Counted from the first letter of the stretch, positions 7,878 through 18,189 are shown. The stretch is DNA of 64,000 nucleotides from Bacteroidales bacterium (GCA_017480225.1 JAFVBB010000008.1:1-64000), one strand, 5' to 3'. Notes: generated by a model not told the origin, from the letters alone. Made by a program: numbers and translations.

Positions 7878-8279
7878 TTATCCTCCTATCAATATATAAT
7901 CATGTAACTGCCATTGACACCCATGGTTGCCTACATCACAATGGATTTGAAGGGTATCCCACCCAAGCATAACCATTCGGCGCACAAGAACATCGTTTGC
8001 CAAGATGGTGGTGCCAATGTTGATCACTTCTTGTTTTGTCAATTGACGGCCAGAAAAGACTTTGATGCGGAAACCTGTACCGTCGAGAATTTTTGAGAAC
8101 TGGTGCCGGTAACGTGGGTCGCCTTTTACAATCTTTGCCTCCATCATGACTGGTACTATACCCTGTACGAAGGCTTCCCTGGCCGAACGGTTGAAACCGC
8201 GTATAAGTGCATTCCTCGACTGCCTGTCTTCGAACCACTCTATGATTCTGTTCCAGAAGTTTGAAAAAATAGCCATCAT
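7878..8279 (-). CDS. hypothetical protein, 133 aa, companion of the J-like genes
   Basis: Soluble, no signal peptide. It starts with an amphipathic aromatic helix (NFWNRIIEWFEDRQSR) and continues with a mixed alpha/beta domain that ends GWDTLQIHCDVGNHGCQWQL. I do not know a named family. It sits between two J-like genes (12 nt after the repaired stop of the upstream gene, 3 nt before the next start), so it is probably part of the same functional unit. Confidence 0.6.
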   Translation of the reverse strand: MMAIFSNFWNRIIEWFEDRQSRNALIRGFNRSAREAFVQGIVPVMMEAKIVKGDPRYRHQFSKILDGTGFRIKVFSGRQLTKQEVINIGTTILANDVLVRRMVMLGWDTLQIHCDVGNHGCQWQLHDYILIGG

Positions 8280-8290
8280 TAGTATTTGTT

Positions 8291-8922
8291 TTATTGATTA
8301 AGTGCTGCCCCGGCAATAAGAACCCCGATTGAGAGAAGAAAAAAAACAATAATGATGTGCCCCAATAGTCGTCTCCATTTTCCTCGCCTCCATTTTCCTC
8401 TTCTTTCGGTTCAATGATGTACAATTCCCCTTTTCTTCTGTCGATAAAATCGGATGCATCTATTTCCAACGCCTCTAATGCCCGAATATCGTTACGTTTC
8501 TCCTGCAAGATTTTGTACCACCTTGCGGCTTCTGACACCCGTTCAGCGTCATATTTATTTGGATCCACATCTGTATAAACCTTAGGGTTGAAGATGCTAT
8601 CGAGGTGCTCATACTTCTTTTTTGTCGAAATATTAATACCAAGTGTGTCCATAGCCCGATTACGTAAAGAGATTAAAGTGTCCTCTGACGCACCTTCGCA
8701 TTTGAGCACTTCTGCATATAGACGGTTAGCTTCTTCAAAAAGTTTTTCATTGAAATATTTTCCACTAAAATATCGATTTGGGTGGCATTTTTCAATAAGT
8801 TCATCATATAATGAATCGTATTCCTTTTCGTCAAATGTTGAGTCAGGATGATATTGCTCCGTAAACATCCCTCGAAAGTCGGGCATTGTGTCAAATTGAA
8901 TGTTTTCTTCTTGTTCCTGCAT
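8291..8922 (-). CDS. J-like protein with C-terminal membrane helix, frameshifted in a T8 tract
   Basis: The N-terminal 60 residues carry YDELIEKCHPNRYF, a J-like core with HPN instead of HPD, then a long charged helical region. As read, the frame runs through the next gene to 7936, giving a nonsense tail. Shifting to the -1 frame at the T8 tract (plus-strand A8 near 8338-8345) gives a hydrophobic helix (LLSIGVLIAGAALNQ) and a TAA at 8291, just before the next gene. I therefore annotate 8291 as the natural end and the present sequence as carrying a one-base shift. It could be a slippage-controlled switch, a mutation or a sequencing error. A 15-nt in-frame duplication (GEENG repeat) precedes it. 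Confidence 0.6.
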
Positions 8923-8926
8923 AATT

Positions 8927-9595
8927 CTATCTTTTTATGTATCCACCATAATCTTCTTCTACATATTGCCGCCAGTTTTCTTCACCCATACTATTTCGCA
9001 CTTCGTCTATCCATAGCTTGTCATTTTCAATTCTCTGAAAGTCCAGTTGTTCATCATTCATCAATGCTTCCATCAATGCTTCTTCCAAATCTTTGCGTTT
9101 TTCTTCTCGTTCTTCAGCCAATGCATCAATAAACCACTGCACTTCAGCCTGAATATTCTCTAATGCAATGTAATCCCATTTGTTTTCCTCAATTGATGGA
9201 TAGTATTCATTGGCAATCTCTAATTTATCGGGTTCGAATGGCTCCAGGTATAAATGGGGATTTAGATATTCCATTAAATAACTGTATATCTTGGAGCCGT
9301 CAAACTTCACACCAAGCTCTATATATGCCTTGTGCATCAAGCTTTTTTGTAACTCCTCGTCATCCTTACTTTTAAGGATGTCTTTGTATATCTTCGTCGC
9401 AGCAGAAACCATCTTAGCATCGTATGGTTCCATAAATCGTTCTGGATAGCATTTGTCGAGCAGTTCTTCATATAGCGATGCATAGGTTTCATGTTGTTCT
9501 ACTGTAGGCTGGATGTCCGATGCGACACCACCAGTGAACAACCTCCCTAACAGGTCTGACATCTCGTCAAACATTATATCATCATCTTCAGTCAT
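8927..9595 (-). CDS. degenerate J-like protein, 222 aa
   Basis: The segment YEELLDKCYPERF (residues about 42-54) aligns by eye with the CHPDRF and CHPNRY modules of the two downstream genes, but HPD has become YPE, so it should not activate an Hsp70. The remainder is acidic and helical with a coiled-coil-like stretch (EEREEKRKDLEEALMEAL). No membrane segment. First gene of the minus-strand cluster; 4 nt separate it from the next gene. Confidence 0.6.
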   Translation of the reverse strand: MTEDDDIMFDEMSDLLGRLFTGGVASDIQPTVEQHETYASLYEELLDKCYPERFMEPYDAKMVSAATKIYKDILKSKDDEELQKSLMHKAYIELGVKFDGSKIYSYLMEYLNPHLYLEPFEPDKLEIANEYYPSIEENKWDYIALENIQAEVQWFIDALAEEREEKRKDLEEALMEALMNDEQLDFQRIENDKLWIDEVRNSMGEENWRQYVEEDYGGYIKR

Positions 9596-9700
9596 ATCAT
9601 ATTAATTGAAAAACAACGATTTCTTTCTCAATGAGCAAGAAGCCGGTGTTGTGGTAAGGACAAAAGAAAGGCGTGAACCGTTTCGTTTGTTTTACTTATT

Positions 9701-9819
9701 CCTATTGGAGGTGCTGGAATTACCTTTGGGTCGAATAAGTTGCGAAACAATCCACGCTACTGCGTGAACCCTCCGCATCCCATTCCCGACCCGAGAAAGT
9801 TTCCAGCTTTTCCAATAGG
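9701..9819. repeat. imperfect 33-nt inverted repeat
   Basis: Left arm 9701-9733 and right arm 9787-9819 are inverted copies sharing CCTATTGGA, GCTGGAA and GGGTCG blocks, with 53 nt between them. A short direct repeat (GCGTGAACC) also occurs at about 9671 and 9761. The gap 9596-9931 has no credible gene. The structure may be a small non-autonomous element or a structured leader for the J-like operon. Confidence 0.45.
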
Positions 9820-9931
9820 GTACATGGGAGCATCAAACTCAGACTTTCAATTCTTTATTCTTGGTTTTATGTCATTTCCTTTGTTTCAAACAACTGTGCA
9901 AAGATACAGCAAATCTTCGAATCCATGAAAA

Positions 9932-10607
9932 TTATTTTGCTATGTTTTCTTTTGAGGCAATTTCTTTGTTCCTTCGGCAACCTGTTTTTCTTCCTTTGCC
10001 ATGCGGCGTTCCTCTTTTTTTGATATTCTCGGCAGGCGGAAGATTTTCAGGTCTGATACCTCGACGACCAAGCATCTCGCGGACGCTCATGTTGTTCTGA
10101 ATGTGCTCTGTGGTGATGGACTGCTCACCATACATGTCATTCTGTTCCACATTATGGTTAGTCTTTCTCGGAGGAACGTGGCCAGGCGCGGGTCTCAATC
10201 CGCTCAAGCATATGCAACCTTTCCTCAATAACCTCCGCACGACGTGTTTGCTCGGAAAAGTGGTTCTGCGCAAATGCTATCGCTTCCTTTTTCGGTTCGC
10301 CGTTCTGAGCGAGATAGCACGTGCAGCAAGTCAGCATGAAGTCTTGGACTGCTCGTTCAGAGCCACTGCCCAACGAAACCATTTTCTTGACTTCGCGAAA
10401 ATGGTCATCAATATTGATAACCTGCGTTTTGCACGATTGCGTCGCTCGACCGATTGCCACGGCAAAAATATCCCATCTTGCACGTCCAAGAAAGTGTTGC
10501 AACTATCTTGCGTACCACACTTCTATATCTTCGCCGTTGTCCCCTGTGATATGCCGCTCTACCTCGTCAAATGTGCTTTTGTATGTGTTGATTTGTTGAA
10601 TGTCCAT
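9932..10607 (-). pseudogene. dinD: dinD-like gene, inactivated
   Basis: Minus-strand translation from the ATG at 10607 gives MDIQQINTYKSTFDEVE... then IEVWYAR, an in-frame TAG at 10503-10505, then LQHFLGRARWDIF and HFREVKKMVSLGSGSE, QDFMLTCCTCYLAQNGEPKK and FAQNHFSEQTRR. These are the typical N-terminal segments of DNA-damage-inducible protein D. The C-terminal segment (NHNVEQNDMYGEQSITTEH, then GRRGIRPENLPPAENIKK) follows in another frame, and about 100 residues of the usual middle are missing. The gene thus has a nonsense codon, an internal deletion and a frameshift. Confidence 0.8.
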
Positions 10608-10663
10608 AATCGATGTTTTCTTAAACAACGGAGATTAGGCAATAGTATTGTATTGTAACCTAT

Positions 10664-10706
10664 ATAGAAGAGCCCCGGCTGGCAACGCCAGCCGGGGCTC
10701 TTCTAT
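10664..10706 (-). terminator. terminator of groESL
   Basis: Perfect 20-bp stem (ATAGAAGAGCCCCGGCTGGC and its complement) with a 3-nt loop, starting 17 nt after the groEL stop on the minus strand. No long U-tract, but the stem is extremely stable; it may also stop transcription in the opposite direction. Confidence 0.75.
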
Positions 10707-10723
10707 CGGATATTTCTGCGGAA

Positions 10724-12382
<1,659 letters not shown>

Positions 12383-12431
12383 TTACTTCTGACTAACCTG
12401 ATTGCTCCGGTTAATCTGATTACTCTATTGA

Positions 12432-12701
12432 TTAGATGATAGCGTAGATGTCGCTCTCTTTCATGATCATCAGCTTCTCGCCGTCGATCTCGATCTCGGT
12501 GCCGCTGTACTTGCCGTAGAGGACTTGGTCGCCCACCTTGACGGTCATCTCGTGGTCCTTGGTGCCCTTGCCGACGGCCAGCACTTCGCCGCGCTGGGGT
12601 TTCTCCTTGGCGGTGTCGGGGATGATGATGCCGCTGGCGGTCTTCTGTTCGGCCTCGGCGGGACGCACGAGGACTCGGTCTGCTAAAGGTTTGATGTTCA
12701 T
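12432..12701 (-). CDS. groS: co-chaperonin GroES (10 kDa)
   Basis: An 89-residue GroES starting [14 protein letters not shown], with the mobile loop region ([19 protein letters not shown]) and the C-terminal KESDIYAII strand. The start at 12701 is chosen over in-frame upstream codons because it gives the family length and canonical N-terminus. It caps GroEL. No CIRCE element (TTAGCACTC inverted repeat) is seen upstream, so HrcA control is not supported from this sequence. Confidence 0.97.
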   Translation of the reverse strand: MNIKPLADRVLVRPAEAEQKTASGIIIPDTAKEKPQRGEVLAVGKGTKDHEMTVKVGDQVLYGKYSGTEIEIDGEKLMIMKESDIYAII

Positions 12702-13211
12702 ATCTCTTTTTGTTTTTAGTTGTCTTTGCGCTCCGGTTTTTCCAAAGCAACCGTATGCAATCAACATCCGTGCCAAAGCGTCGCCGACTGCCACAGGCTG
12801 ACAAAGTGTCAGCCCTGGGGTGACAGCCGACTGCCAATCAATGCCCAAACGGGACCAAAGCAGGGTCAATAACTGTTCATCAGCATGTCAACACAATACC
12901 ATCACCTACTGAAGCAGGCGATGATTAGTAGTTGGGTAGGGGATGAGTAGGAGTTGAGTAGGAGTTGGTCTGTCCTTTGCATTGATTTTCAGTGGTTTCG
13001 CAATAGGTTTTCTATGCCCCGCAGGCTTGGTATGTAAGGTGCTCGTTATCAGTTATATAAGGAAATGCCAATCAATTCTGCCGAGGAAACGCTGTTTGCG
13101 GGTTGGCTGGCAGACGGCTGTGCCGCGCCGTGCCCGGAGGATGCCTGCCGGGGGCGACGGCAAATAATCAAATAATTTTGGGCTGCCGCCCCTTGTTTTG
13201 AAAAAATTGCG
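12702..13211. other. intergenic region between divergent groESL and purA
   Basis: No credible gene. It contains a short GAGTAGGAGTT tandem duplication near 12944-12966 and a GC-rich hairpin (GCCGTGCCCGG / CCGGGGGCGACGGC) at 13127-13161. The groES promoter must be here, but I see no clear -7 match on the minus strand. Confidence 0.5.
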
Positions 13212-13219
13212 TAAATTTG
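13212..13219 (+). promoter_or_regulatory. -7 element upstream of purA
   Basis: TAAATTTG followed by C matches the Bacteroidota -7 consensus TAnnTTTG. Transcription would start near 13226, leaving a leader of about 60 nt and supporting the purA start at 13285. No well-spaced -33 TTTG is evident. Confidence 0.55.
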
Positions 13220-13284
13220 CAGCGCGTTTCAAGCGGCAGAAAAACCGCGCCGCAACGGTTGCCGCTACAAGTAATAACAAGACA

Positions 13285-14592
13285 ATGACGAAGATAGACG
13301 TTCTTTTAGGACTACAGTGGGGCGACGAGGGCAAGGGCAAGATTGTGGATATGCTCACCCCCGGCTACGATGTCATAGCCCGTTTCAACGGCGGCCCCAA
13401 CGCTGGGCACACTATCGAGTTCGACGGCAAAAAGCACGTGCTGCATATCATTCCCAGCGGCATCTTCCATCCGGACAAGACCAACATCATCGGCAGCGGT
13501 GTGCTCATTGAACCCCATATTTTCCAAACCGAGATCGAGGGGCTGGAAGAGCGCGGGGTAGACGCTACCAAGAACCTGGTCATCAGCAAGAAAACCCACC
13601 TCATACTGCCCACCCACCGCATGATGGACGCCGCCAACGAGCAGGCCAAGGGCAAGGGCAAGATTGGCTCTACGCTGAAAGGCATCGGCCCGGCATATAC
13701 CGACAAGGTGGCCCGCACCGGGCTGCGCGTGGGCGACGTGCTGCGACCCTCGTTTGGCAGCCTCTACGCCACGCTCAAGGAGGCTCACCTGCGACAGGCG
13801 CGCTCGCTGGGCTTCGACACCGAGGCCTTCCGCATTGACGGCCTCGGCCTCGACGAGTACGAGCGGCTGTGGATGCAGGGGCTTGACTGCCTGCGCCGCT
13901 TCCGCTTCGTAGACAGCGAATACCTCGTCAACGAGCTCATGGCCGACGGCAAGCGCATACTGGCCGAGGGGGCGCAGGCCATGATGCTTGACATCGACTT
14001 CGGCACCTATCCGTTTGTCACCAGCAGCAGCACCATAGCCGCCGGCGTATGCACCGGCCTCGGCGTGGCCCCGAGTGCCATCGGCCGGGTGTTCGGCGTG
14101 ACCAAGGCCTATTGCACGCGCGTGGGCTCCGGCCCGTTCCCCACCGAGCTGCACGACGACACCGGCAAGCGCCTCTGCGAGCTGGGCCATGAGTACGGCG
14201 CCACCACCGGGCGGGCGCGCCGCTGCGGGTGGATAGACCTGCCCGCCCTGCGCTACGCCTGCATGGTGAACGGCGTGACCGACCTCTTCGTCACCAAGCC
14301 CGACGTGATGAACGACTTCGACGAGGTGAAGATGTGCACGGCCTACACCGTGGACGGCGCCGAGACCGACCGCATACCCTTCGAATACTGCACGGCGGCC
14401 ATTGAGCCGAAGCTTGAGTCGTTCCCCGGCTGGCGTTGCAGCCTGGCTGGCACCGGCGAATACGCCTCGCTGCCGGGCGCCCTGCGTGCCTACCTGGACG
14501 AGATAGAGAAGCGCACCGGCGTGAGGGTCACGGCGGTGAGCATCAGCCCCGACCGCCGCGATGTGCTTTTCAAGCACGCGCTTGTGCAATAA
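13285..14592 (+). CDS. purA: adenylosuccinate synthetase
   Basis: A 435-residue PurA. It catalyses GTP-dependent condensation of IMP with aspartate to adenylosuccinate in AMP biosynthesis. Visible hallmarks are the P-loop-like GLQWGDEGKGK at residues about 9-19 (catalytic Asp and the KGK), FNGGPNAGHT, and GVTKAYCTRVGSGPFPTE. The start at 13285 is preferred to an in-frame start 87 nt upstream because the likely promoter lies in between and MTKIDVLLGLQWG matches the family. Apparently monocistronic or leading into the PepSY-like gene 39 nt later. Confidence 0.97.
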   Translation: MTKIDVLLGLQWGDEGKGKIVDMLTPGYDVIARFNGGPNAGHTIEFDGKKHVLHIIPSGIFHPDKTNIIGSGVLIEPHIFQTEIEGLEERGVDATKNLVISKKTHLILPTHRMMDAANEQAKGKGKIGSTLKGIGPAYTDKVARTGLRVGDVLRPSFGSLYATLKEAHLRQARSLGFDTEAFRIDGLGLDEYERLWMQGLDCLRRFRFVDSEYLVNELMADGKRILAEGAQAMMLDIDFGTYPFVTSSSTIAAGVCTGLGVAPSAIGRVFGVTKAYCTRVGSGPFPTELHDDTGKRLCELGHEYGATTGRARRCGWIDLPALRYACMVNGVTDLFVTKPDVMNDFDEVKMCTAYTVDGAETDRIPFEYCTAAIEPKLESFPGWRCSLAGTGEYASLPGALRAYLDEIEKRTGVRVTAVSISPDRRDVLFKHALVQ

Positions 14593-14631
14593 TTCCCCAC
14601 GGCGGTGTACCAAAACAAAAACGACTGAACG

Positions 14632-15684
14632 ATGAAGAAAGTACTCGCAATCATGCTCGCGGCGCTGCCCCTGCTGGCCGCCGCCCAGACCAAGATAAAG
14701 GAGACGGCGGTGCCGCGCTCGGTGCTGCTGGCACTGGAGAAGACCTACGACGCCTACAAGGTGCGCACATGGTACCAGGCGCCAGGACAGTACATTGCCG
14801 AGGTGGTGATTGACGGACAGAACGGACGCGCCTACTTCACCGCCGGTGGCGACTGGCAGTACAGCACCTTCCCCGTCAAGGTGGAGGAGTGCCCCACGCT
14901 GATGAACACCTACTTCGTCAACAACTATCCTGGCTACCGCATAAAAAGCATCGACTATGTGGAGGAGATGAACGGCGACAACTACTACCGTATGATGATC
15001 ATCAAGAAAGGCATAGCCGAGCGCGATTGCGAGCTGGTGTTCGACACACGCGGCAAGCTCATGAAGAGCAATGCCCCCGACCCCGACGCCGTGAAACGCG
15101 ACTATTACACGCGCCGCAGCCCCGACATGACCGACGAGAAGGTCAACGAGCAGGGAGGCACCAGCAGCAGCCGTCTGAGCCGCAGGCCGACCCCGGTGGT
15201 CGACGAGCCGCAGCTGGAGCAGTTCGCGCCCAGTGATGAGATAGAGGCCGCCTTCAAGAAGCAGATGGGCAAGCGCATCACCGCCGGGCCGGAATGGGTG
15301 GAGCGCAACCACGAGTACGCGGTGGCCTACTTCAGCAACGCGCAGAAGGTGAAGATGGAGGCCGTGTTCGACCTCGGCACCAACCAGCCTGTCATGACCG
15401 GCAAGGTGCTTGCCAAGGACCGCTACAACAGTGGCATACTGAAATACCTGGCCGAGAAGTTCGCCGGCGAGAAGTACAAGATAGAGAAGATGGTCGTGTA
15501 CGAGTACAACTCGAAGTTCCGCGACCCTGCCACGGGCAAGAAGCCCAAGCCTTACACCTACGTCGTGGTGAGTCAGAAAGTGAAGGGCACCAACCAGAAG
15601 AAGTTCATACGCATGGAATTCAACAACAGCGGCCAGTTCACCAACCTGCTGGCGCAGCCGCTCGACGAGAAGGACGTGCAGTGA
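14632..15684 (+). CDS. secreted PepSY-like protein, 350 aa
   Basis: A signal peptide (MKKVLAIMLAALPLLAAAQ, cut after the Ala run) is followed by two PepSY-like (BLIP-like) repeats, about residues 20-150 and 195-340. Each repeat has an alternating A-F/L-x-x-x-Y...W or Y-x-V-x-F-x-x-G...A-x-F pattern. A Ser/Arg/Pro linker joins them. This family is common in the Bacteroidales periplasm and its function is unknown; protease inhibition is suggested only by the fold's relatives. A strong terminator follows 29 nt after the stop. Confidence 0.72.
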   Translation: MKKVLAIMLAALPLLAAAQTKIKETAVPRSVLLALEKTYDAYKVRTWYQAPGQYIAEVVIDGQNGRAYFTAGGDWQYSTFPVKVEECPTLMNTYFVNNYPGYRIKSIDYVEEMNGDNYYRMMIIKKGIAERDCELVFDTRGKLMKSNAPDPDAVKRDYYTRRSPDMTDEKVNEQGGTSSSRLSRRPTPVVDEPQLEQFAPSDEIEAAFKKQMGKRITAGPEWVERNHEYAVAYFSNAQKVKMEAVFDLGTNQPVMTGKVLAKDRYNSGILKYLAEKFAGEKYKIEKMVVYEYNSKFRDPATGKKPKPYTYVVVSQKVKGTNQKKFIRMEFNNSGQFTNLLAQPLDEKDVQ

Positions 15685-15712
15685 CCGCCTTCGCCGTGAA
15701 GGAAATATTCAG

Positions 15713-15750
15713 GCAGGGGCAGCGACAATGGTCGCCGCCCCTGCTTTCTT
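15713..15750 (+). terminator. intrinsic terminator after the PepSY-like gene
   Basis: Stem GCAGGGGCAGCGAC / GTCGCCGCCCCTGC with a 4-nt loop (one internal mismatch), followed by TTTCTT. Confidence 0.8.
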
Positions 15751-15814
15751 GTGTGCGGATGGCTACGGCGACATGCCTGGTGAACAGGCTGAATGCTTGA
15801 CGGTTGCAACAATG

Positions 15815-15847
15815 TTGGCCGTATGTCGGAATAAATGCGTACCTTTG
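15815..15847 (+). promoter_or_regulatory. promoter of the CNNM/CBS gene
   Basis: TACCTTTG at 15840-15847 is a perfect TAnnTTTG -7 element. A TTG at 15815-15817, 22 nt upstream, could serve as the -33. The ATG follows at 15871. Confidence 0.65.
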
Positions 15848-15870
15848 CACCGCAAACACAGTAGACAACG

Positions 15871-16989
15871 ATGACCCTTCTGATAGTATTTCTCGGCTCG
15901 GCCATGCTCATCTCCTTCCTGTGCTCGGTGCTGGAGAGCGTGCTGATGTCGACCCCTTTGAGTTATGTCACCATGCGCGAGGAAACCGACGGCGAGTCCG
16001 GAGGCACGCGGCCCAGCCGGGCGCAGCGCGGGGCTGCCCTTTTCAAGCGCTACAAGCTCGACAACGCGCAGGCCATTGCGGCCATACTCTCGCTCAACAC
16101 CATTGCCAACACCATAGGGGCGGCCGGGGTGGGGCGGCAGGCCACGCTCGTCTTCGGCAGCCACTGGTTCGGGCTGGTGAGCGCTGTGACCACCGTGCTG
16201 ATACTCGTCTTCAGCGAGATTGTGCCTAAGACCATAGGCACCTCGCAATGGCGCAGGCTCATGATACCCACGGCATATATCATCCGTGCCCTGATAGTGG
16301 TGCTCTACCCGGTGGTGTTCATGGTTGAAAGCCTCACCAAGCTCATTGCGCCGAAGGACGACGACGAGGCCAGCGTGAGCCGCGAGGAGGTGGCTGCCAT
16401 GGCCGACATGGGCGAGGACGAGGGCGTGATTGACGAGGACGAGAACAAGATAATACAGAACGTCATCAAGCTCGGCGAGGTGAAGGCCTACGACGTGATG
16501 ACACCCCGCGTGGTGGCTGCCACAGCCCCGGAGGGCATCACCCTGCGCGAGTTCAACCAGCTCGACGAGTGCTCGCACTTTTCGCGCATCCCCGTCTATG
16601 CCGACGACGAGGACTTCATCACTGGCTACGTGCTCCGCTCCGATGCCCTCGAGGAGCTTGCCGACGACCACTTTGACAAGAAGCTTGGCGCCATCAAGCG
16701 CCCCATACCGCTCTTCAACGACGAGATGTCGGTGGCCGACATATGGGACGCGCTCTTGAAGCAGCGCGTGCAGATTGGCGGCATAATCGACGAGTACGGC
16801 ACCTTTCTCGGCATTATCACCATGGAGGACATCATCGAGACAATCTTCGGATTGGAGATCATCGACGAGAACGACGAGGTCACCGACATGCAGCAGCTTG
16901 CCCGCGAGCGGTGGCAGCAACGCCAGCGCCGCTTCGCCAAGATCAAGCAGCCCGCCACAATATCCGCAGGCAATGAGGCTGGCAGGTAG
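15871..16989 (+). CDS. CNNM/CBS-pair membrane protein (UPF0053, CorC/HlyC-like)
   Basis: A 372-residue inner-membrane protein. Residues 1-160 form a CNNM (DUF21) domain with about four membrane helices, including the family motifs CSVLESVLMS and VFSEIVPKTIG. Residues about 180-330 hold a CBS pair (DVMTPRVV, then GGIIDEYGTFLGIITMEDIIE). The usual C-terminal CorC-HlyC transporter domain is missing or very short. Such proteins are linked to Mg2+ or other divalent cation export; the old hemolysin name has weak support. The 3' end overlaps the NlpC/P60 gene by 17 nt. Confidence 0.9.
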   Translation: MTLLIVFLGSAMLISFLCSVLESVLMSTPLSYVTMREETDGESGGTRPSRAQRGAALFKRYKLDNAQAIAAILSLNTIANTIGAAGVGRQATLVFGSHWFGLVSAVTTVLILVFSEIVPKTIGTSQWRRLMIPTAYIIRALIVVLYPVVFMVESLTKLIAPKDDDEASVSREEVAAMADMGEDEGVIDEDENKIIQNVIKLGEVKAYDVMTPRVVAATAPEGITLREFNQLDECSHFSRIPVYADDEDFITGYVLRSDALEELADDHFDKKLGAIKRPIPLFNDEMSVADIWDALLKQRVQIGGIIDEYGTFLGIITMEDIIETIFGLEIIDENDEVTDMQQLARERWQQRQRRFAKIKQPATISAGNEAGR

Positions 16990-17452
16990 GCTGGCAGTCG
17001 CCGTAATGCTGGCCGCCGCCACGCAGCTGCAGGCGCAGGACAGCCTGACGGTGAGCCTGGACAGCGTGGTGGCCTACGCAGCCACCTATCTTGGCTCACC
17101 CTACCGCTGGGGCGGACAGAGCCCGAAGGGCTTCGACTGTGCCGGTTTCACTCGCTTCGTTTTCCGCCATTTCGGGCAGGACTTGGCCTCGTCGGCTGCC
17201 GCGCAGTTGCCGCAGGGGCGCAGGCTCGACGATGGCGACCTTCGCCCGGGCGACCTGGTGTTCTACGGCGGCCGCAATGCAGGCAGCGCGATAGGCCATG
17301 TGGGCATGGTCACCGAGGTCGACTCCGCGGGCTTCCGCTTCATCCATGCCGCCAGCGACGGAGTGCGCTTCACCAGGAGCACCGAGCCATACTACAAGAA
17401 GCGCTACAAGGGTGCCTGCCGCCCCAGAATACTTGACACCGACAGGCCATGA
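16973..17452 (+). CDS. secreted NlpC/P60 peptidoglycan hydrolase
   Basis: A 159-residue C40-family peptidase. A signal peptide (MRLAGRLAVAVMLAAATQLQ) precedes a catalytic domain in which Cys of FDCAGFTRFVF, His of IGHVGMV and His of FIHAAS form the expected triad. It should cleave the D-Glu-to-diamino-acid bond in peptidoglycan stem peptides in the periplasm. The start at 16973 lies inside the previous gene, which gives a clean signal peptide; the longer in-frame version adds only a Ser/Pro-rich shadow. Confidence 0.9.
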   Translation: MRLAGRLAVAVMLAAATQLQAQDSLTVSLDSVVAYAATYLGSPYRWGGQSPKGFDCAGFTRFVFRHFGQDLASSAAAQLPQGRRLDDGDLRPGDLVFYGGRNAGSAIGHVGMVTEVDSAGFRFIHAASDGVRFTRSTEPYYKKRYKGACRPRILDTDRP

Positions 17453-17586
17453 AAAACCATGAAACGACGGTGCGCAACGTGCTTTTTGTAGTGCCGTGCA
17501 CGTCCGTTGACTGAAAAAATATCATCCCGGAAAGCCCGATGTATTAGTTTGTTATGGAGCCCCAATGACAGAAATGAAAAAAATAT

Positions 17587-17617
17587 TTTGCCACAATTGA
17601 AAAAATGCGTACTTTTG
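17587..17617 (+). promoter_or_regulatory. promoter of tRNA-Ala
   Basis: TTTG (17587-17590), a 19-nt spacer, then TACTTTTG (17610-17617): a textbook Bacteroidota sigma factor promoter. The tRNA begins about 35 nt later. Confidence 0.85.
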
Positions 17618-17652
17618 CACTCGGTTTTGAGAGAGAAACCAACCACAGAAAT

Positions 17653-17726
<74 letters not shown>

Positions 17727-17734
17727 CAAAGGAA

Positions 17735-17760
17735 GAGGTTCTGGCGAGCCTCTTTTTTTT
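17735..17760 (+). terminator. terminator after tRNA-Ala
   Basis: GAGGTTC / GAGCCTC stem (with one G-U pair and one mismatch) followed directly by T8. Confidence 0.8.
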
Positions 17761-18002
17761 GTGAGCCGTCTTCGGTGGCACGCTGCACCAGGCAGGCCTC
17801 CGCTTCGTGCTACAGCAGAAGCCTTTGTGGGTGTGGATGTGTATAAAATCAGTCAGTTAACATTGCTTGGTATTCTTCGTGTGCAGTCAGTGGCATTTGT
17901 TCTTTTGTAATTTGCTAATGTCTGATATATAGTTTGTTATGATTGGCGTGCCTTGTATTGTGCTGATAACCAGTGAGGAGGGGTGTCAGGGCAATGTCAA
18001 CA

Positions 18003-18105
18003 CCGTCTGTTCTTCGATTGTTCTCCGATTGTTCTTCGATTGTTCTTCGATTTTATATCGGAGAACAATCGAAGAACAATCGGACATCAATCGAAGAACA
18101 GGCGG
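18003..18105. repeat. palindromic repeat element, copy 1
   Basis: A 103-bp palindrome made of 11-nt units (TTGTTCTTCGA on the left, TCGAAGAACAA on the right) with ends CCGTCTGTTC and GAACAGGCGG. Copy 2 lies at 41266-41379. The two share nearly the whole left arm; here the right arm is one unit shorter and carries extra substitutions. The rest of the 17761-18273 gap has no gene. Confidence 0.85.
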
Positions 18106-18189
18106 CTTTGGAGGCGTGGCGGCGCGGTTTTCGTGGCAAAAAAAGGGTGGAAAAACCCGTGCCTGGCGGCGCGTGTAGTTTTTTTTTCG

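Noticed and set aside
7936-8290. C-terminal 115 codons of the longest frame of the second J-like gene
   Set aside because: This part lies out of frame over the 133-residue gene at 7878-8279 and is Arg/His-rich nonsense; the -1 frame gives a sensible membrane helix and stop at 8291.
12702-13000. CIRCE/HrcA operator upstream of groES
   Set aside because: No TTAGCACTC-N9-GAGTGCTAA inverted repeat is visible.
13080-13165. Structured RNA gene such as RNase P RNA upstream of purA
   Set aside because: The GC-rich hairpins suggested an RNA, but none of the conserved blocks of RNase P, tmRNA, SRP RNA or 6S RNA can be found.
13312-15312. Long minus-strand frame opposite purA and the PepSY-like gene
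   Set aside because: Shadow of purA and its neighbour; composition is Val/His/Gly-rich nonsense, and it spans two well-supported genes and their spacer.
18003-18105. CRISPR array
   Set aside because: The 11-nt units are directly contiguous and arranged as a palindrome; there are no spacers and no cas genes in the window.
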